DNA of 64,000 bases from Nocardia cyriacigeorgica (lineage in GTDB: Bacteria; Actinomycetota; Actinomycetes; Mycobacteriales; Mycobacteriaceae): positions 186,001 to 250,000 of the forward strand of contig NZ_VBUT01000011.1 in assembly GCF_005863245.1 (NCBI RefSeq). The letters run 5' to 3'. Both the position numbers and the translations under genes were made by a program. A model generated the notes under the pieces. That model made no database searches and was not told where the DNA came from. It saw nothing but the letters and a program-made list of their open reading frames with translations. Shown piece by piece: positions 9,527-19,082 of the stretch; the stretch's first letter is position 1; each line of letters opens with the position of its first letter.

Positions 9527-11110
9527 GTGTGCCCGCTCGACGGGTGCCGCACGATGACCAGTGCGGAAGTGTGGCCGACAGCCGAAATGCCGGCTACGAA
9601 CGTAGAACACGACACCGATGACGGCCTCGCTACACCGAGTCCCTGGTCGCCGCCATCCGGCCGCTCACGCGCGGGGGCAGGCACACGACCGGCGTCAACC
9701 GGTACCGACGGCGCACCCGCGAATCCGGCCGGCCCGAGCGCGGTGGCCGGCCGCGACACGTCTGCCGCGACCACCCCGCGCGAGAACGCGCCATCGGCAA
9801 TCCTCCCATCAGCCGGATCGGTGTCCTCCCCGACAGCCACCGTGGCGCCGGCTTCTTCGGCGGGCTTACCGGCTGATATCCCGATCGAAACGGGCCGCAC
9901 CACCTCTGGAGAGCCGGCAATCGAGCGAGAGTCCTCGGCGCAGGACGGTCCGGACCTGCTCGCCCAGCTCGAGCCTGCCCTTTCCGCCGGCTCACAGATG
10001 CTGCCGATGCTCGCTTCGGCGTTGTCGGGCCTTACCGGCAACAACAACGGCGATTCCACGGGGAAAACCGCAGCGACAACGTCCGCACCGACGACGACGA
10101 ACGCGGCTGCCGCACCGGCTACGGTCACTCGCGAAAAGCCGGGCGAACGCGACTCCACCGCCGGCACCGAAGGCGCAGGCACGGCGGCCACCACCGCCGA
10201 CGCTATCGCGGGGAGCCTTTCGCCCGAGGCTCAGCGTGCGATCAAGGCTTTACGTCTCTTGGCAGCGGCCTACGGCGATGGCAATCCGACCGATCCCGAG
10301 GTGATCGAACTACGAAAAATGCTGGGGCTCACTCCCGGTAGTGGCGGCGCAGTAACCGGAAGCCGCGCCCAGCAGCTGTTCCAACGCACCGCCGCGACTG
10401 CTTTCAACAACCTCGACAACCAGCTCGCCCAGTACGTCTCGAGTCTGGCGGGCAACCACAAGGTCGACCGGAAGAAGCTGACGCAGCTCATCCGGGAGGT
10501 CAATGTCGCGCTGGCCGAACTCGGCCCGCATGCGTATACGCGCGAAGGCCATGCCAAGGTACATCAAATCCTCACGCGCGCTTTGCAGAAGGCCCATACG
10601 ATCGTCTCGGCCGGGCAGTCGGCCACCAAGGACATGGCCGCCCACGTCCAACGCCTCACCGCCCAGTACCTCTGGAACATCAATGGGCAGCAACAGCCGT
10701 CCGTGGGTGGTGCCGCCGGATCCGGGTACAGCCCGTCCACTGTCGGGCAAGGCGGTTCGGTCGGCCAGTGGATCCAGCAGGCCATGGATATCCTGCGCCA
10801 GTCGGGCACGGACATGAGCAAGGTGGATCCTGCCGCGATTGCGATCATCGCCCAGTACGAGTCGACCAACAATCCGCAAGCGATCAATCTGACCGACAGC
10901 AATGCCGCGAAGGGAACGCCGTCGAAGGGCTTGATGCAAACCGTCGACGGGACGTTCCGCCAGTACGCGCTGCCCGGCTACAACGACATCTGGAATCCGG
11001 TACACAACATCATTGCAAGCGTGCGCTATTCGCTCGACCGCTATGGCTCGCTAGGCAACGTTCCCGGGGTCAAGGCAGTCCGCGCCGGCGGCCGGTACGT
11101 AGGGTACTGA
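9527..11110 (+). CDS. Lytic transglycosylase (SLT-type) with disordered N-terminus
   Basis: The product has 527 residues from the GTG at 9527, which follows GGAAG by 8 bases; an ATG at 9554 is an alternative. Residues 1-210 are Ser/Thr/Ala/Pro-rich and probably disordered. Residues ~225-390 are helical. The last ~120 residues are a transglycosylase domain with the catalytic-glutamate motif (IAQYESTNNPQAINL) and the downstream KGLMQTVDGTF and NPVHNIIASVRYSLDRYG motifs. It should cleave peptidoglycan glycan strands, as VirB1 does for secretion channels. No signal peptide is visible, so export may use the neighbouring machine. Confidence 0.8.
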   Translation: MCPLDGCRTMTSAEVWPTAEMPATNVEHDTDDGLATPSPWSPPSGRSRAGAGTRPASTGTDGAPANPAGPSAVAGRDTSAATTPRENAPSAILPSAGSVSSPTATVAPASSAGLPADIPIETGRTTSGEPAIERESSAQDGPDLLAQLEPALSAGSQMLPMLASALSGLTGNNNGDSTGKTAATTSAPTTTNAAAAPATVTREKPGERDSTAGTEGAGTAATTADAIAGSLSPEAQRAIKALRLLAAAYGDGNPTDPEVIELRKMLGLTPGSGGAVTGSRAQQLFQRTAATAFNNLDNQLAQYVSSLAGNHKVDRKKLTQLIREVNVALAELGPHAYTREGHAKVHQILTRALQKAHTIVSAGQSATKDMAAHVQRLTAQYLWNINGQQQPSVGGAAGSGYSPSTVGQGGSVGQWIQQAMDILRQSGTDMSKVDPAAIAIIAQYESTNNPQAINLTDSNAAKGTPSKGLMQTVDGTFRQYALPGYNDIWNPVHNIIASVRYSLDRYGSLGNVPGVKAVRAGGRYVGY

Positions 11111-11112
11111 CC

Positions 11113-12342
11113 GTGGCAGTGCCCACTGTCGATACCGGCCCTGTCGAACCGGCACCTGGGCGCAGAGAACGCCGCCCACGCGCGGGAAGCACGGGCTCGG
11201 GCCCTCCTCGAGCGCCCGCGGGAAACGCCGGTGCATTAGCGCCGAGCTCTGCAACCGGGGCGGCACCTGCCAAGCCGGGTCCGCAGTCAGGCGGCACACC
11301 CACTCCGACACCGCCTTCCACCGCGCCCGGCGTGATCTCGGCCGTCCCGGACGCCCGGCCTGCTGGCGTCGCGGCGACCGGTGCGGAGGTCGGCACTTTA
11401 CCCGCCGCCCTGGTCGGGGTGGCCGCGCCGGCGATGGCGGCGCTCGCCGCCATCGCCGGCCGGTACGGAGACGGCACACCCTCCACGTCCACGGGCCACA
11501 GCTATGCGCCACCCCTCGTCAGCACCGGAGCACCGACCGGACCCTTGCGTTTGGGCGGCGAAATGGGCTCGCAGTACGGCCTCCACGAGGGCAATACTTC
11601 TCGTCGAGTCGAGGCGCTCGGCAATTTGAACGTCGAGCTAGAGCGGATCTTGGGCGACGCCGCGAAGTCCACGGCTCAAGGCCGGGCGGCAATCAGCGCG
11701 CTCATCGCCGATGTCAACACGGCGCTGACCGCCTTGGGGCCGGTGGCGGACACGCCCGAGGGCCAGCAGATGGTGATCGCCACTCTCGGCTCGGCGCTAC
11801 AGCGCGCTGGGGCCGTTCTCGGAAATGGTCAGGCCAACGCTGCGGTGTCCGCGGACCGTGTAGCCGCGCTCGCCGGCCGATATGTCCGGGAGTCACGGCC
11901 CCAGCCACCTACACCTCGTCGGCGCCGACGAAACCGGCCGGGCCGCGGCGGTGCCGGGACCGGGCCACCTCGGACGATGCCTACCGGGCAACAGAGCCAG
12001 TGGATCGACCAGGCCATGCGCGTATTGGCCGAAAACGGCTACGACACCAGCCAGATCGACCGCTCCGCGATCGCGGCGATAATCCAGCACGAATCCAGCG
12101 GCAATCCGCACGCGATCAACCTGTGGGACAGCAATGCGGCGGCCGGCATCCCCTCGAAGGGATTGATGCAGACCATCGACCCGACCTTCGACGCCTATTC
12201 GCTGCCGGGGCACCGCGATATCTGGAATCCGGTGGACAACATCATCGCTGGGGTGCGCTACTCCATCGATCGCTACGGATCGGTCAGCAACGTGCCTGGC
12301 ATCGCGAGCATGCGCGAGGGTGGGGCGTACATGGGCTACTGA
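11113..12342 (+). CDS. Second lytic transglycosylase, tandem paralogue
   Basis: A 409-residue protein with a GTG start two bases after the preceding stop codon. It repeats the layout of its neighbour in shorter form: a Pro/Ala/Thr-rich N-terminus, a helical middle (~residues 150-260), a basic linker (RRRRRNRPGR) and a C-terminal transglycosylase domain. The active-site motif is IQHESSGNPHAINLWDSNAA, followed by GLMQTIDPTF and NPVDNIIAGVRYSIDRYG. The domains are strongly similar over ~110 residues, which points to tandem duplication. No signal peptide is seen. Confidence 0.8.
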   Translation: MAVPTVDTGPVEPAPGRRERRPRAGSTGSGPPRAPAGNAGALAPSSATGAAPAKPGPQSGGTPTPTPPSTAPGVISAVPDARPAGVAATGAEVGTLPAALVGVAAPAMAALAAIAGRYGDGTPSTSTGHSYAPPLVSTGAPTGPLRLGGEMGSQYGLHEGNTSRRVEALGNLNVELERILGDAAKSTAQGRAAISALIADVNTALTALGPVADTPEGQQMVIATLGSALQRAGAVLGNGQANAAVSADRVAALAGRYVRESRPQPPTPRRRRRNRPGRGGAGTGPPRTMPTGQQSQWIDQAMRVLAENGYDTSQIDRSAIAAIIQHESSGNPHAINLWDSNAAAGIPSKGLMQTIDPTFDAYSLPGHRDIWNPVDNIIAGVRYSIDRYGSVSNVPGIASMREGGAYMGY

Positions 12343-12358
12343 GCTCGGATCCCGTCTG

Positions 12359-13261
12359 TCAGTTCGCTACACCGGCAAGAACCCGTTTCGCCCTGGCATC
12401 TCCGTCGCCAGGAATCTCCAGCACCGCGAATCTGCCGGACGCCGGGTCAGCGGTGACAACACGCGGCTGGACCACCGCGGTACATTGTGCGGTGGCCGGG
12501 TCGACGGCGGCGCATGTCCAGTTCACCGCGATTCCGACCCGAGTGGGCGCGTGATCGCGGTAGTCCCAGAAGATCAGATCGCCCGGCGATACCGCGTCGA
12601 GCCGAACGCGCTGGCCGCACCGCCCTTGTCCGGCAATGGTGTTGGGCAGATCGACAACAATCTGGTCAGCGGTCTGGGCGCAAGATCCCGTCGGCAACGT
12701 ATATCTGGACTGTTCTGTCAGTGACGCCGCACCTTCACTGCCGGACACATCACCTCCGGAAGGCAGGACGCAGCGGCCCGTCGACAATGCCGCGGACGCC
12801 TCGTAGACGACCTCCCGGGTCATCTCCGCAGGAGCCGAGGTGGCTCCGTCCGCGCGGGCACCCACCCGCGCCAGGGCAAGCTCGCGGGCACACTCGACCG
12901 CAAACCCGGTATTCGTCTTCCGGCTCGCCGGCGTCTGTAGCGGGGCGGATGTCATCGCCGAGAGGCAGTCACGATGCCAATCGGAGATCTCGGTGTCGTC
13001 GGGAGCAACCGTCACCGACGCGTATGGGTTGGTCGTCGGTACCTCCGAGGGATCCCAGTCTCCCTCGGAATCGCACACAGTGGAGTTGGGAGTCGATGTG
13101 GTGGTCACCGAAGGATCCGGCCCGATCGCGCTGTCACATTGGCAGTTGAAGAACCGCTCGCCCGAGCTCGAACTCACCCCGGCGAATGACGCAACCACAA
13201 CGAAGAGGAACCCTATGACCACCGCAATGCCAGCGACAACGGCCATCAATAGCCATTTCAT
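12359..13261 (-). CDS. Membrane-anchored NlpC/P60-like protein
   Basis: The 300-residue protein begins with one hydrophobic segment (LLMAVVAGIAVVIGFLFVVV) and has an extracytoplasmic Ser/Thr/Pro linker. Its C-terminal half contains VSPGDLIFWDYRDHAPTRVG, resembling the NlpC/P60 core (GDLxFW...HVGI). The segment where a catalytic Cys is expected does contain Cys residues, but the DCSG signature is not evident, so it may be inactive. It follows the VirB6-like gene and is probably a wall-facing component of the channel. Confidence 0.6.
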   Translation of the reverse strand: MKWLLMAVVAGIAVVIGFLFVVVASFAGVSSSSGERFFNCQCDSAIGPDPSVTTTSTPNSTVCDSEGDWDPSEVPTTNPYASVTVAPDDTEISDWHRDCLSAMTSAPLQTPASRKTNTGFAVECARELALARVGARADGATSAPAEMTREVVYEASAALSTGRCVLPSGGDVSGSEGAASLTEQSRYTLPTGSCAQTADQIVVDLPNTIAGQGRCGQRVRLDAVSPGDLIFWDYRDHAPTRVGIAVNWTCAAVDPATAQCTAVVQPRVVTADPASGRFAVLEIPGDGDARAKRVLAGVAN

Positions 13262-13318
13262 ACGCTCGCTCGATCCTGACGTCGCGTGACCTCGTTGTGC
13301 ATGCCGACTCGACCTGCG

Positions 13319-15775
13319 CTACGGAACCCGGGGACGCGGCGGGGCGATATCGGTACCCGTCGCTCCCTCGCCTTGAGTGTGGCGTTCGAGTCGTCTCGCG
13401 CCACCGACCTGCCGGCGAAGCTCGCGAACCGCATCGTGGGCCTGGCGCCTCGCCGCGCCTTCCTGGATATCCCGAAGCGGAGTCTCATTGATCCGATCGA
13501 CTGAGCGCAGAATGTCCATCGCGTAGCCGTTATCGAGCCAGGACATGATTCTGCCTGCACTGATGCGGCCCTCCTCAGTGCTGTACGGGTTGTCGACTTC
13601 ATTGCCGTCCTGATCCCGCATGAGCCCGTCTTGCCTGCGCTGGAGTTCTTTGATGCGCCACAGATCCGGGTCCGCCAGGTACTGATTAGCGATTGCTTCT
13701 TCGGCGGGGGTCAACGCAACACCACCACTTCGCTGGGTACGCAAGTTCACCGCGGCCATCTCCAGCGCATACAGATTCGCTTCTGTCGGGTTGCTCTCGA
13801 ATTGACGGGTCAGCGCCTCGACCTTCGCGAGCGGTTTGGCCTTCGCCGGCTCGTCCTGCGTGCGCCGTTCGCCGTATACGTGGGCACCGATGGCGTCCAT
13901 CATGATCTGATGATCGGTAAAACCGCTCATTTCTAGCGCGGCCAGCAGATCGCCCTCTCCGGCCCCACCCTTCTCGACCGCCCATTGGATGGCGATAGCA
14001 GCACCACGAGCAGTGTCGACCCCGCTGGGAATGTTGATACGGTCGGGTGTGCGAGTATTCGCCGTCGTGTTCCAGCCGCGAATACGTTCGGCCGCATGCA
14101 ACTCCAAGCCCTCCCGCGCCGCCTCCGCGAACTGGACACGATTGAGGAAGCTCGCCGGATACGCTCCCGCCATATGCGATTGAGTCCAGCCGGCGATCTG
14201 AGTCCTTCGCATTCGCTCCGCTCTGCGTGCCGCCGGGTTCAGCGGGCTGACACTGCCTAACAGCCACGCGGCGACGGGCGAGTTGTTGATCGTTGACACC
14301 GCGCCCATGCCTGCGAGCAAGGCCGCACCGGGCCCCATCGAGTTGGTGACTCCGGCGAGCCCCATTCCCGAGCCGCCGGAACCGCCTCCACCTCCTGCAC
14401 CGGCACCGCTGCGCCCGCCCTGCATGACGCTCGAGAATCGTTGAGCGATCCATTCGTTGCCGCGCGTAAGACTGTTGTTCAACCTACCCAGCTGCGCGAC
14501 ACCGACGACCTGAACTATTGATCCGATAACCAGGACGGGAATCACCTGGCCTCCCGCCTGCTCGAAAACCTTGCCCAGAATCAGCAGGTACAGACTGAGG
14601 AACACCGTGTTGATCGCCATTCGCGCGCCCGCTATCAGAGCGTCGGCGGCGTTGCGTGCCATGAATGTTTGGGTAGGACCATAGATGAACCCGCCGGCGG
14701 CGAGTCCGAAGATCATCATGAATCCGTGATAGATCGCATCGAGGGCAGCCCAGATGATGCGGATCGCCATGTACGCCGCGAAATACATCATGATGAGTGC
14801 GGACAGCAATATGAGAATACCCGCGCCCACCTGCCCGACGGTCGGCTCGGATGACATCGCGTAGGCATAGCCACCGTCACCGCAGTTCTCCAGCAGGTCG
14901 CGCGTGGTGTTGCCGCTGCCCGACCGGATCCCGTCGGACCACGCCTGCTTGCAGCCAGGAATGGTATCGAGCACATAGCCGAAGTTCCACACCTGCAACG
15001 GTTTCCTGGCGAAATTGTCGACCGCATCGGCATTCATGCTCGCCACCAACTGGTCCGGATCGGCTGCCGAGTTACCGTGCAGACCGGCAGCTACCGATAG
15101 TCCGAGATCGCGCCCCTGGATCAGCACTCCGTGCGAAGACAGGATGTCGGCAAGCGGATCGGCCAAGAAGATCGGACCGAGCATCGCAACGCCGACCATC
15201 GTCACGATCTGGGAGGCCGCCTTGGCGTGCAATCCACGAGCCAGGAACACGCCCACGATGACCGCGCCGATCGTGACCGCCGTGACCAGCATGATCGATG
15301 TCGCGATCTGATTGGTGAAACTGTTGGCGACCCCCTTCATCACGTTGCCGATCAGGTCCAGCCAGACGAAGCTCAGCACCCAGCCGAGCAGCCACAACAC
15401 TGCGCCGACGATGACGAGCCAGCCGGCGAAGATCAGTCCGATCACCAGACCGACTGCGGCTTTCGCTGGGTTGAACAGGCTGTTGCCGATGTTGACGACG
15501 AACATGTAGTCGGCCAGTTCGACGCCCGAAGAATCGCGCACTCCCAGGGAACTCAGCGCGCTGTTGGCAGCAGAGCTGGCGGCCAGGTTGCTGGTCCCCG
15601 CCGTGGCCACGGCACCGACCAGTCCCGGAAACACGAACAGCGCGAACAGCGCCCCCAGCAGCGAGACCGTCCATCGTCTGCGCCGCGTAGCACAGACCCA
15701 CTTCCGGCCCCTGGCAGCGACAGTGCTGGGACGCCAGCGGCTGATGTCCCAGGCCGCGAGGTCCCAGCCGATCAC
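13319..15775 (-). CDS. VirB6/TrbL-like polytopic channel protein
   Basis: An 818-residue protein with about eight hydrophobic segments in the first ~440 residues (roughly 36-58, 102-140, 160-185, 190-210, 305-345, 350-370, 395-420 and 422-440). A Gly-rich hinge follows, then a ~340-residue charged, probably cytoplasmic domain. This matches large VirB6/TrbL-type proteins of Gram-positive conjugation systems, which form the inner-membrane pore. Its ATG overlaps the VirB4-like stop (ATGA, 15772-15775), so the two are coupled. The assignment comes from topology and gene order. Confidence 0.75.
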   Translation of the reverse strand: MIGWDLAAWDISRWRPSTVAARGRKWVCATRRRRWTVSLLGALFALFVFPGLVGAVATAGTSNLAASSAANSALSSLGVRDSSGVELADYMFVVNIGNSLFNPAKAAVGLVIGLIFAGWLVIVGAVLWLLGWVLSFVWLDLIGNVMKGVANSFTNQIATSIMLVTAVTIGAVIVGVFLARGLHAKAASQIVTMVGVAMLGPIFLADPLADILSSHGVLIQGRDLGLSVAAGLHGNSAADPDQLVASMNADAVDNFARKPLQVWNFGYVLDTIPGCKQAWSDGIRSGSGNTTRDLLENCGDGGYAYAMSSEPTVGQVGAGILILLSALIMMYFAAYMAIRIIWAALDAIYHGFMMIFGLAAGGFIYGPTQTFMARNAADALIAGARMAINTVFLSLYLLILGKVFEQAGGQVIPVLVIGSIVQVVGVAQLGRLNNSLTRGNEWIAQRFSSVMQGGRSGAGAGGGGGSGGSGMGLAGVTNSMGPGAALLAGMGAVSTINNSPVAAWLLGSVSPLNPAARRAERMRRTQIAGWTQSHMAGAYPASFLNRVQFAEAAREGLELHAAERIRGWNTTANTRTPDRINIPSGVDTARGAAIAIQWAVEKGGAGEGDLLAALEMSGFTDHQIMMDAIGAHVYGERRTQDEPAKAKPLAKVEALTRQFESNPTEANLYALEMAAVNLRTQRSGGVALTPAEEAIANQYLADPDLWRIKELQRRQDGLMRDQDGNEVDNPYSTEEGRISAGRIMSWLDNGYAMDILRSVDRINETPLRDIQEGAARRQAHDAVRELRRQVGGARRLERHTQGEGATGTDIAPPRPRVP

Positions 15776-18297
15776 GGCACGGCCTGTCGTTCCAGCGCGG
15801 CCATCTGCTTGGGGCCCGCCGCCATCGGCGTACTGGTGATCGCCGCCGCGCGATCCGGTCGCGCCGGCCCGAGCACCTTCCCGCGCCCGATCCGGTTCAG
15901 CGCATCGCGCATGAACATCTCACCGCGTCGCTCCTCGGGCACCTGTCGTCCCTGTCCGACCGGAGGAGATGTCTCCTCGCGCAACACCTGGAGCATGAAC
16001 GGCGCTTCCTTCAGATCCACCCCCACCCATTCCAGGCTGTTGCGCGCCAAGGTCTCGTCGCGCTGCCGGAAGACGAATCGGTTCGGGATCAGATTGTGTG
16101 CCGCGCCTTGGAAGTCGGTCGCGGGGTCGTGGGAAGCGAGACCGATCGCCGCGAGGTGCTTACGTCCGTCTCGACTGAAGTCCGAGGTCACTGCCGCGCC
16201 GACCTGGGTTTGGGTGAAATGGTGGGCTTCGTCTCCGACGAGCAGCCCGAAGCGGCCGTTGTCGGAGAGAAATGCTTCTCGCGCTGCGACGCCGACCAAC
16301 TCGTAGAGCGCCGTGCCCAGACGCTTGGTCAACGGCAATCGGTTGTACAGATGGGGTGTGGTGAGCTCTTCCGCGGTCGGAAGCGCGAGCTTGTGGCTGC
16401 GCACTACCGTCGCCGCGGCGTCCAAGCGCAGCGGTGGGAGATCCGGATCGAACAGCACCGGTACGCGATCGACGATCGTCGCCAGACGCGCCGCCAGATC
16501 GGCGTACTCATCGCCGAGGCCGCGATCCTCGCGCAGTCGCCGCGCCACCATGAACAGGTCGAGCAAGCTGCGGATATTGTGCTCGACAATGCCTTTCGGG
16601 GTCAACAAGCTACTGACCGCAGCGCCTGCACCGCTCGTGGGCGAGAGATCCAAGAGCGGCAGGATCGAGTCCAGTGTCCGCTCCCCCGCCACCGAGGGAT
16701 CGAACAAGCGCAGCGGATCCAGCGACACCGTGGGACTGGTCAGGTCGACGATCACGGCGTCGTCGATCGTCGACGCGAAATACTCCCACTCCCCGACCTG
16801 GCTTCGATCCAGGGCCAGGAACTGACCGCCCATGTCATGCACGAGAACGGCCATGAGCTTCAGGAAATACGATTTGCCCGAACCCAATTCGCCCGTTACC
16901 GCGAACGATGCCGAGAGGTCGTGCAGCGCGGCTTCCATGATCCCGAAATGGATCGGTTCGAAGTTGCCGGACAGCAGGTTGACGCCGATGACCGGCCCGC
17001 TGTCGTCACCGATCTGATTGGTGGTGAACGGTACGAAGCCGGCCCACATATCCGATGGGACGATGTGGGCGAAGTCGTCATAGGCCCGCCGCGCCGGGCT
17101 GCCCGGAATCATCATCGACCAGAGGTCGACCTGAGCGCCGACCGGCGCGGTCAGATCGACCTGGAAACGCTTGTAGCGCCGCTTGATCTGGTTGACGGCA
17201 TTGAGCGTGGTATCACGCGAACCGCTGCCAACCGCGATCACCGTGGTGAACGAAACCTCCGATTCACCACCATTGACCTCGAAATGGTTGTTGTATTCGC
17301 TGAGTAGCTGCGCCTTGGCCATCAGCGTGTTCTGCGCGAACGAGACCTCCTGATCGCGCTGATCCATCTGCTCACCGAGACGGCGCAGATTCAGTTCATT
17401 GCTCTTCAACACCTGATCCGCGGGCCGGGTCGACACCCGGATGGCCCAGTCGACGGTGACCTCGTCGATACCTTCCAGCAGGTTGAGGAACTCGCTGCCA
17501 CCGGGAAATGTCATCCCCCCGTAGGGGAATGAGAGCGGCGTCAAGATTGTCTGATACGACGGCCATGCCGCTTCATCGGGCTGCACGACCTTGATCACCG
17601 GGCTGAACGACGGACGCAGCCGACGGCCGCTATCGGCTTGTGCGCCCTCGTCCAGAGCCGCCGAACGGAACACTGCGGCGGTCGCGTCCTCCAGTGCCCC
17701 GATCCTGGTCGGCGCCACCGGTTCGCTGAGCGCGCCGCGCGAGAGGTAGTGCTCCCACAGCCATTGGAACAACGCGGCCGGGACCGGGACCGGGTCGAAG
17801 TCGTCTCCGATCCGGGACAGGATGTCGGCTGCGGTGGAATCGTAGGAGTCCATGTCGGCCCGCGATATCGCGGACGGATCAACCGTCGCGCCGCTGCTCC
17901 ACATGCGCGACAGCGCCGACATCGGCGTACCAACAGTGCCTACCGGGATGGAGAGCATGTGGATCCGTGTCCGAGGTCGAATCGCGCGGATACGCTCGTA
18001 TGCCGCGACGGATTCGATGGCGTAGTCCTCGCATTCGTCGAGGTCCACACCCTCCACCATCTTGCTCAACACGTCGCGGGTGTTGAGTTGCGCCTGAATG
18101 CCCAGCAGCAACGAGCCGTCCGGCAGATTGTTGATCAAGGCATGATGGGCCATCTTGACGTCATGCTTGTCGCTGGCCTTACGCAGTCCGTACCCCAGCG
18201 GGCTGATGAAGTAGGTCGCCGTGACCAGACCCATCGTGGTGAACTGTAGGTTCCCCCGGATCGCTGCGGTCGGCTGTAGATCTTGACCCAGCCCCAT
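15772..18297 (-). CDS. VirB4/TraC-like secretion ATPase
   Basis: The 841-residue product carries a Walker A motif (GELGSGKSYFLKLMAV) near residue 468 and a Walker B-like LLVGDEAHHFTQ near residue 680, the arrangement of VirB4-class motor ATPases. The N-terminal ~440 residues form the usual VirB4 N-domain. Proteins of this class power substrate transfer and channel assembly at the inner membrane. It overlaps the genes on both sides (PrgI-like and VirB6-like), a gene order common in actinobacterial and firmicute conjugation modules. Confidence 0.85.
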   Translation of the reverse strand: MGLGQDLQPTAAIRGNLQFTTMGLVTATYFISPLGYGLRKASDKHDVKMAHHALINNLPDGSLLLGIQAQLNTRDVLSKMVEGVDLDECEDYAIESVAAYERIRAIRPRTRIHMLSIPVGTVGTPMSALSRMWSSGATVDPSAISRADMDSYDSTAADILSRIGDDFDPVPVPAALFQWLWEHYLSRGALSEPVAPTRIGALEDATAAVFRSAALDEGAQADSGRRLRPSFSPVIKVVQPDEAAWPSYQTILTPLSFPYGGMTFPGGSEFLNLLEGIDEVTVDWAIRVSTRPADQVLKSNELNLRRLGEQMDQRDQEVSFAQNTLMAKAQLLSEYNNHFEVNGGESEVSFTTVIAVGSGSRDTTLNAVNQIKRRYKRFQVDLTAPVGAQVDLWSMMIPGSPARRAYDDFAHIVPSDMWAGFVPFTTNQIGDDSGPVIGVNLLSGNFEPIHFGIMEAALHDLSASFAVTGELGSGKSYFLKLMAVLVHDMGGQFLALDRSQVGEWEYFASTIDDAVIVDLTSPTVSLDPLRLFDPSVAGERTLDSILPLLDLSPTSGAGAAVSSLLTPKGIVEHNIRSLLDLFMVARRLREDRGLGDEYADLAARLATIVDRVPVLFDPDLPPLRLDAAATVVRSHKLALPTAEELTTPHLYNRLPLTKRLGTALYELVGVAAREAFLSDNGRFGLLVGDEAHHFTQTQVGAAVTSDFSRDGRKHLAAIGLASHDPATDFQGAAHNLIPNRFVFRQRDETLARNSLEWVGVDLKEAPFMLQVLREETSPPVGQGRQVPEERRGEMFMRDALNRIGRGKVLGPARPDRAAAITSTPMAAGPKQMAALERQAVP

Positions 18298-18803
18298 CAG
18301 ACCGCCTCTGCACCGTTGCCCGAAATTATTCTCCGGTTGCCATCCACCAGTTCGCGCAACCAGCCGCCGGCAGGCAGGGCCGGCTGCGGACGCCGCTCAT
18401 GCGTAGGTCGATCTGGAAACACCACCACCACCGTCTCCGAAACGAACACCGTATTCCGCGACGACTCCTCCGTCACCGGCATCCCCGACGCCGACACCGG
18501 CTTTCGGATGAAGATGAGCCGGGCGAACCACAGCGCCCGTGACGTCAGCCGGACGCCGGTATACGGGATCAATCCGAACAAGAACACCGCGAGGATCGCG
18601 ACAGCTGTGCCCGCGAAGAATGTCACCGCCGGGTTCACCGGCAGGCTCATCGCGAACGTTCCCGTCACCGCCATCACCACGACCCCTGCGCCCACCTGCG
18701 GCAAGGTGTACGGCCCGAAGGGCAGTTTCTGGCCGTTCTGGGCCTTGCCGACCACCACCGGGACGCGTTTGATCGGCGTGAAAACCTTGATGACCTGAGC
18801 CAT
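18297..18803 (-). CDS. PrgI/VirB3-like membrane protein
   Basis: A 168-residue protein with two adjacent hydrophobic segments at about 35-58 and 58-82 (VGAGVVVMAVTGTFAMSL and NPAVTFFAGTAVAILAVFLF) and a soluble C-terminus. The small two-helix topology immediately upstream of the VirB4-like ATPase is characteristic of VirB3/PrgI proteins, which dock the ATPase. The ATG at 18803 shares a base with the stop of the upstream VirB2-like gene. Confidence 0.75.
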   Translation of the reverse strand: MAQVIKVFTPIKRVPVVVGKAQNGQKLPFGPYTLPQVGAGVVVMAVTGTFAMSLPVNPAVTFFAGTAVAILAVFLFGLIPYTGVRLTSRALWFARLIFIRKPVSASGMPVTEESSRNTVFVSETVVVVFPDRPTHERRPQPALPAGGWLRELVDGNRRIISGNGAEAV

Positions 18804-19063
18804 CAGTACGCGCCCACCGGGGAATCGGGGACCACCGTGTTCACTTCCCAGCGGGCGTGGTTGATCAGGGTGGGAAGCAGCCAGATCAGCACGCCGGCCA
18901 GGATGGCCGAACCTGCCACCGTCAGCACTTTGGCGGGTGACAGTTTGGATTTGGCGCCCTCACTGATGAGGGTGCCGATGCCGATGATGGCGATCAGGAT
19001 GAGTCCGGCGGCGCGGACGAACTGCAGGATTACCAGCAAAACGCCGGTCAGATTGCTACCCAT
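18803..19063 (-). CDS. VirB2-like small two-helix membrane peptide
   Basis: An 86-residue protein with hydrophobic segments at residues ~7-29 and ~46-66. It resembles pilin-like VirB2 or the small membrane proteins that precede PrgI in Gram-positive conjugation modules. There is no cleavable signal. The assignment is by size, topology and position between the TcpC-like and PrgI-like genes. Confidence 0.65.
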   Translation of the reverse strand: MGSNLTGVLLVILQFVRAAGLILIAIIGIGTLISEGAKSKLSPAKVLTVAGSAILAGVLIWLLPTLINHARWEVNTVVPDSPVGAY

Positions 19064-19082
19064 TGTGCACTCATTTCGCCGA

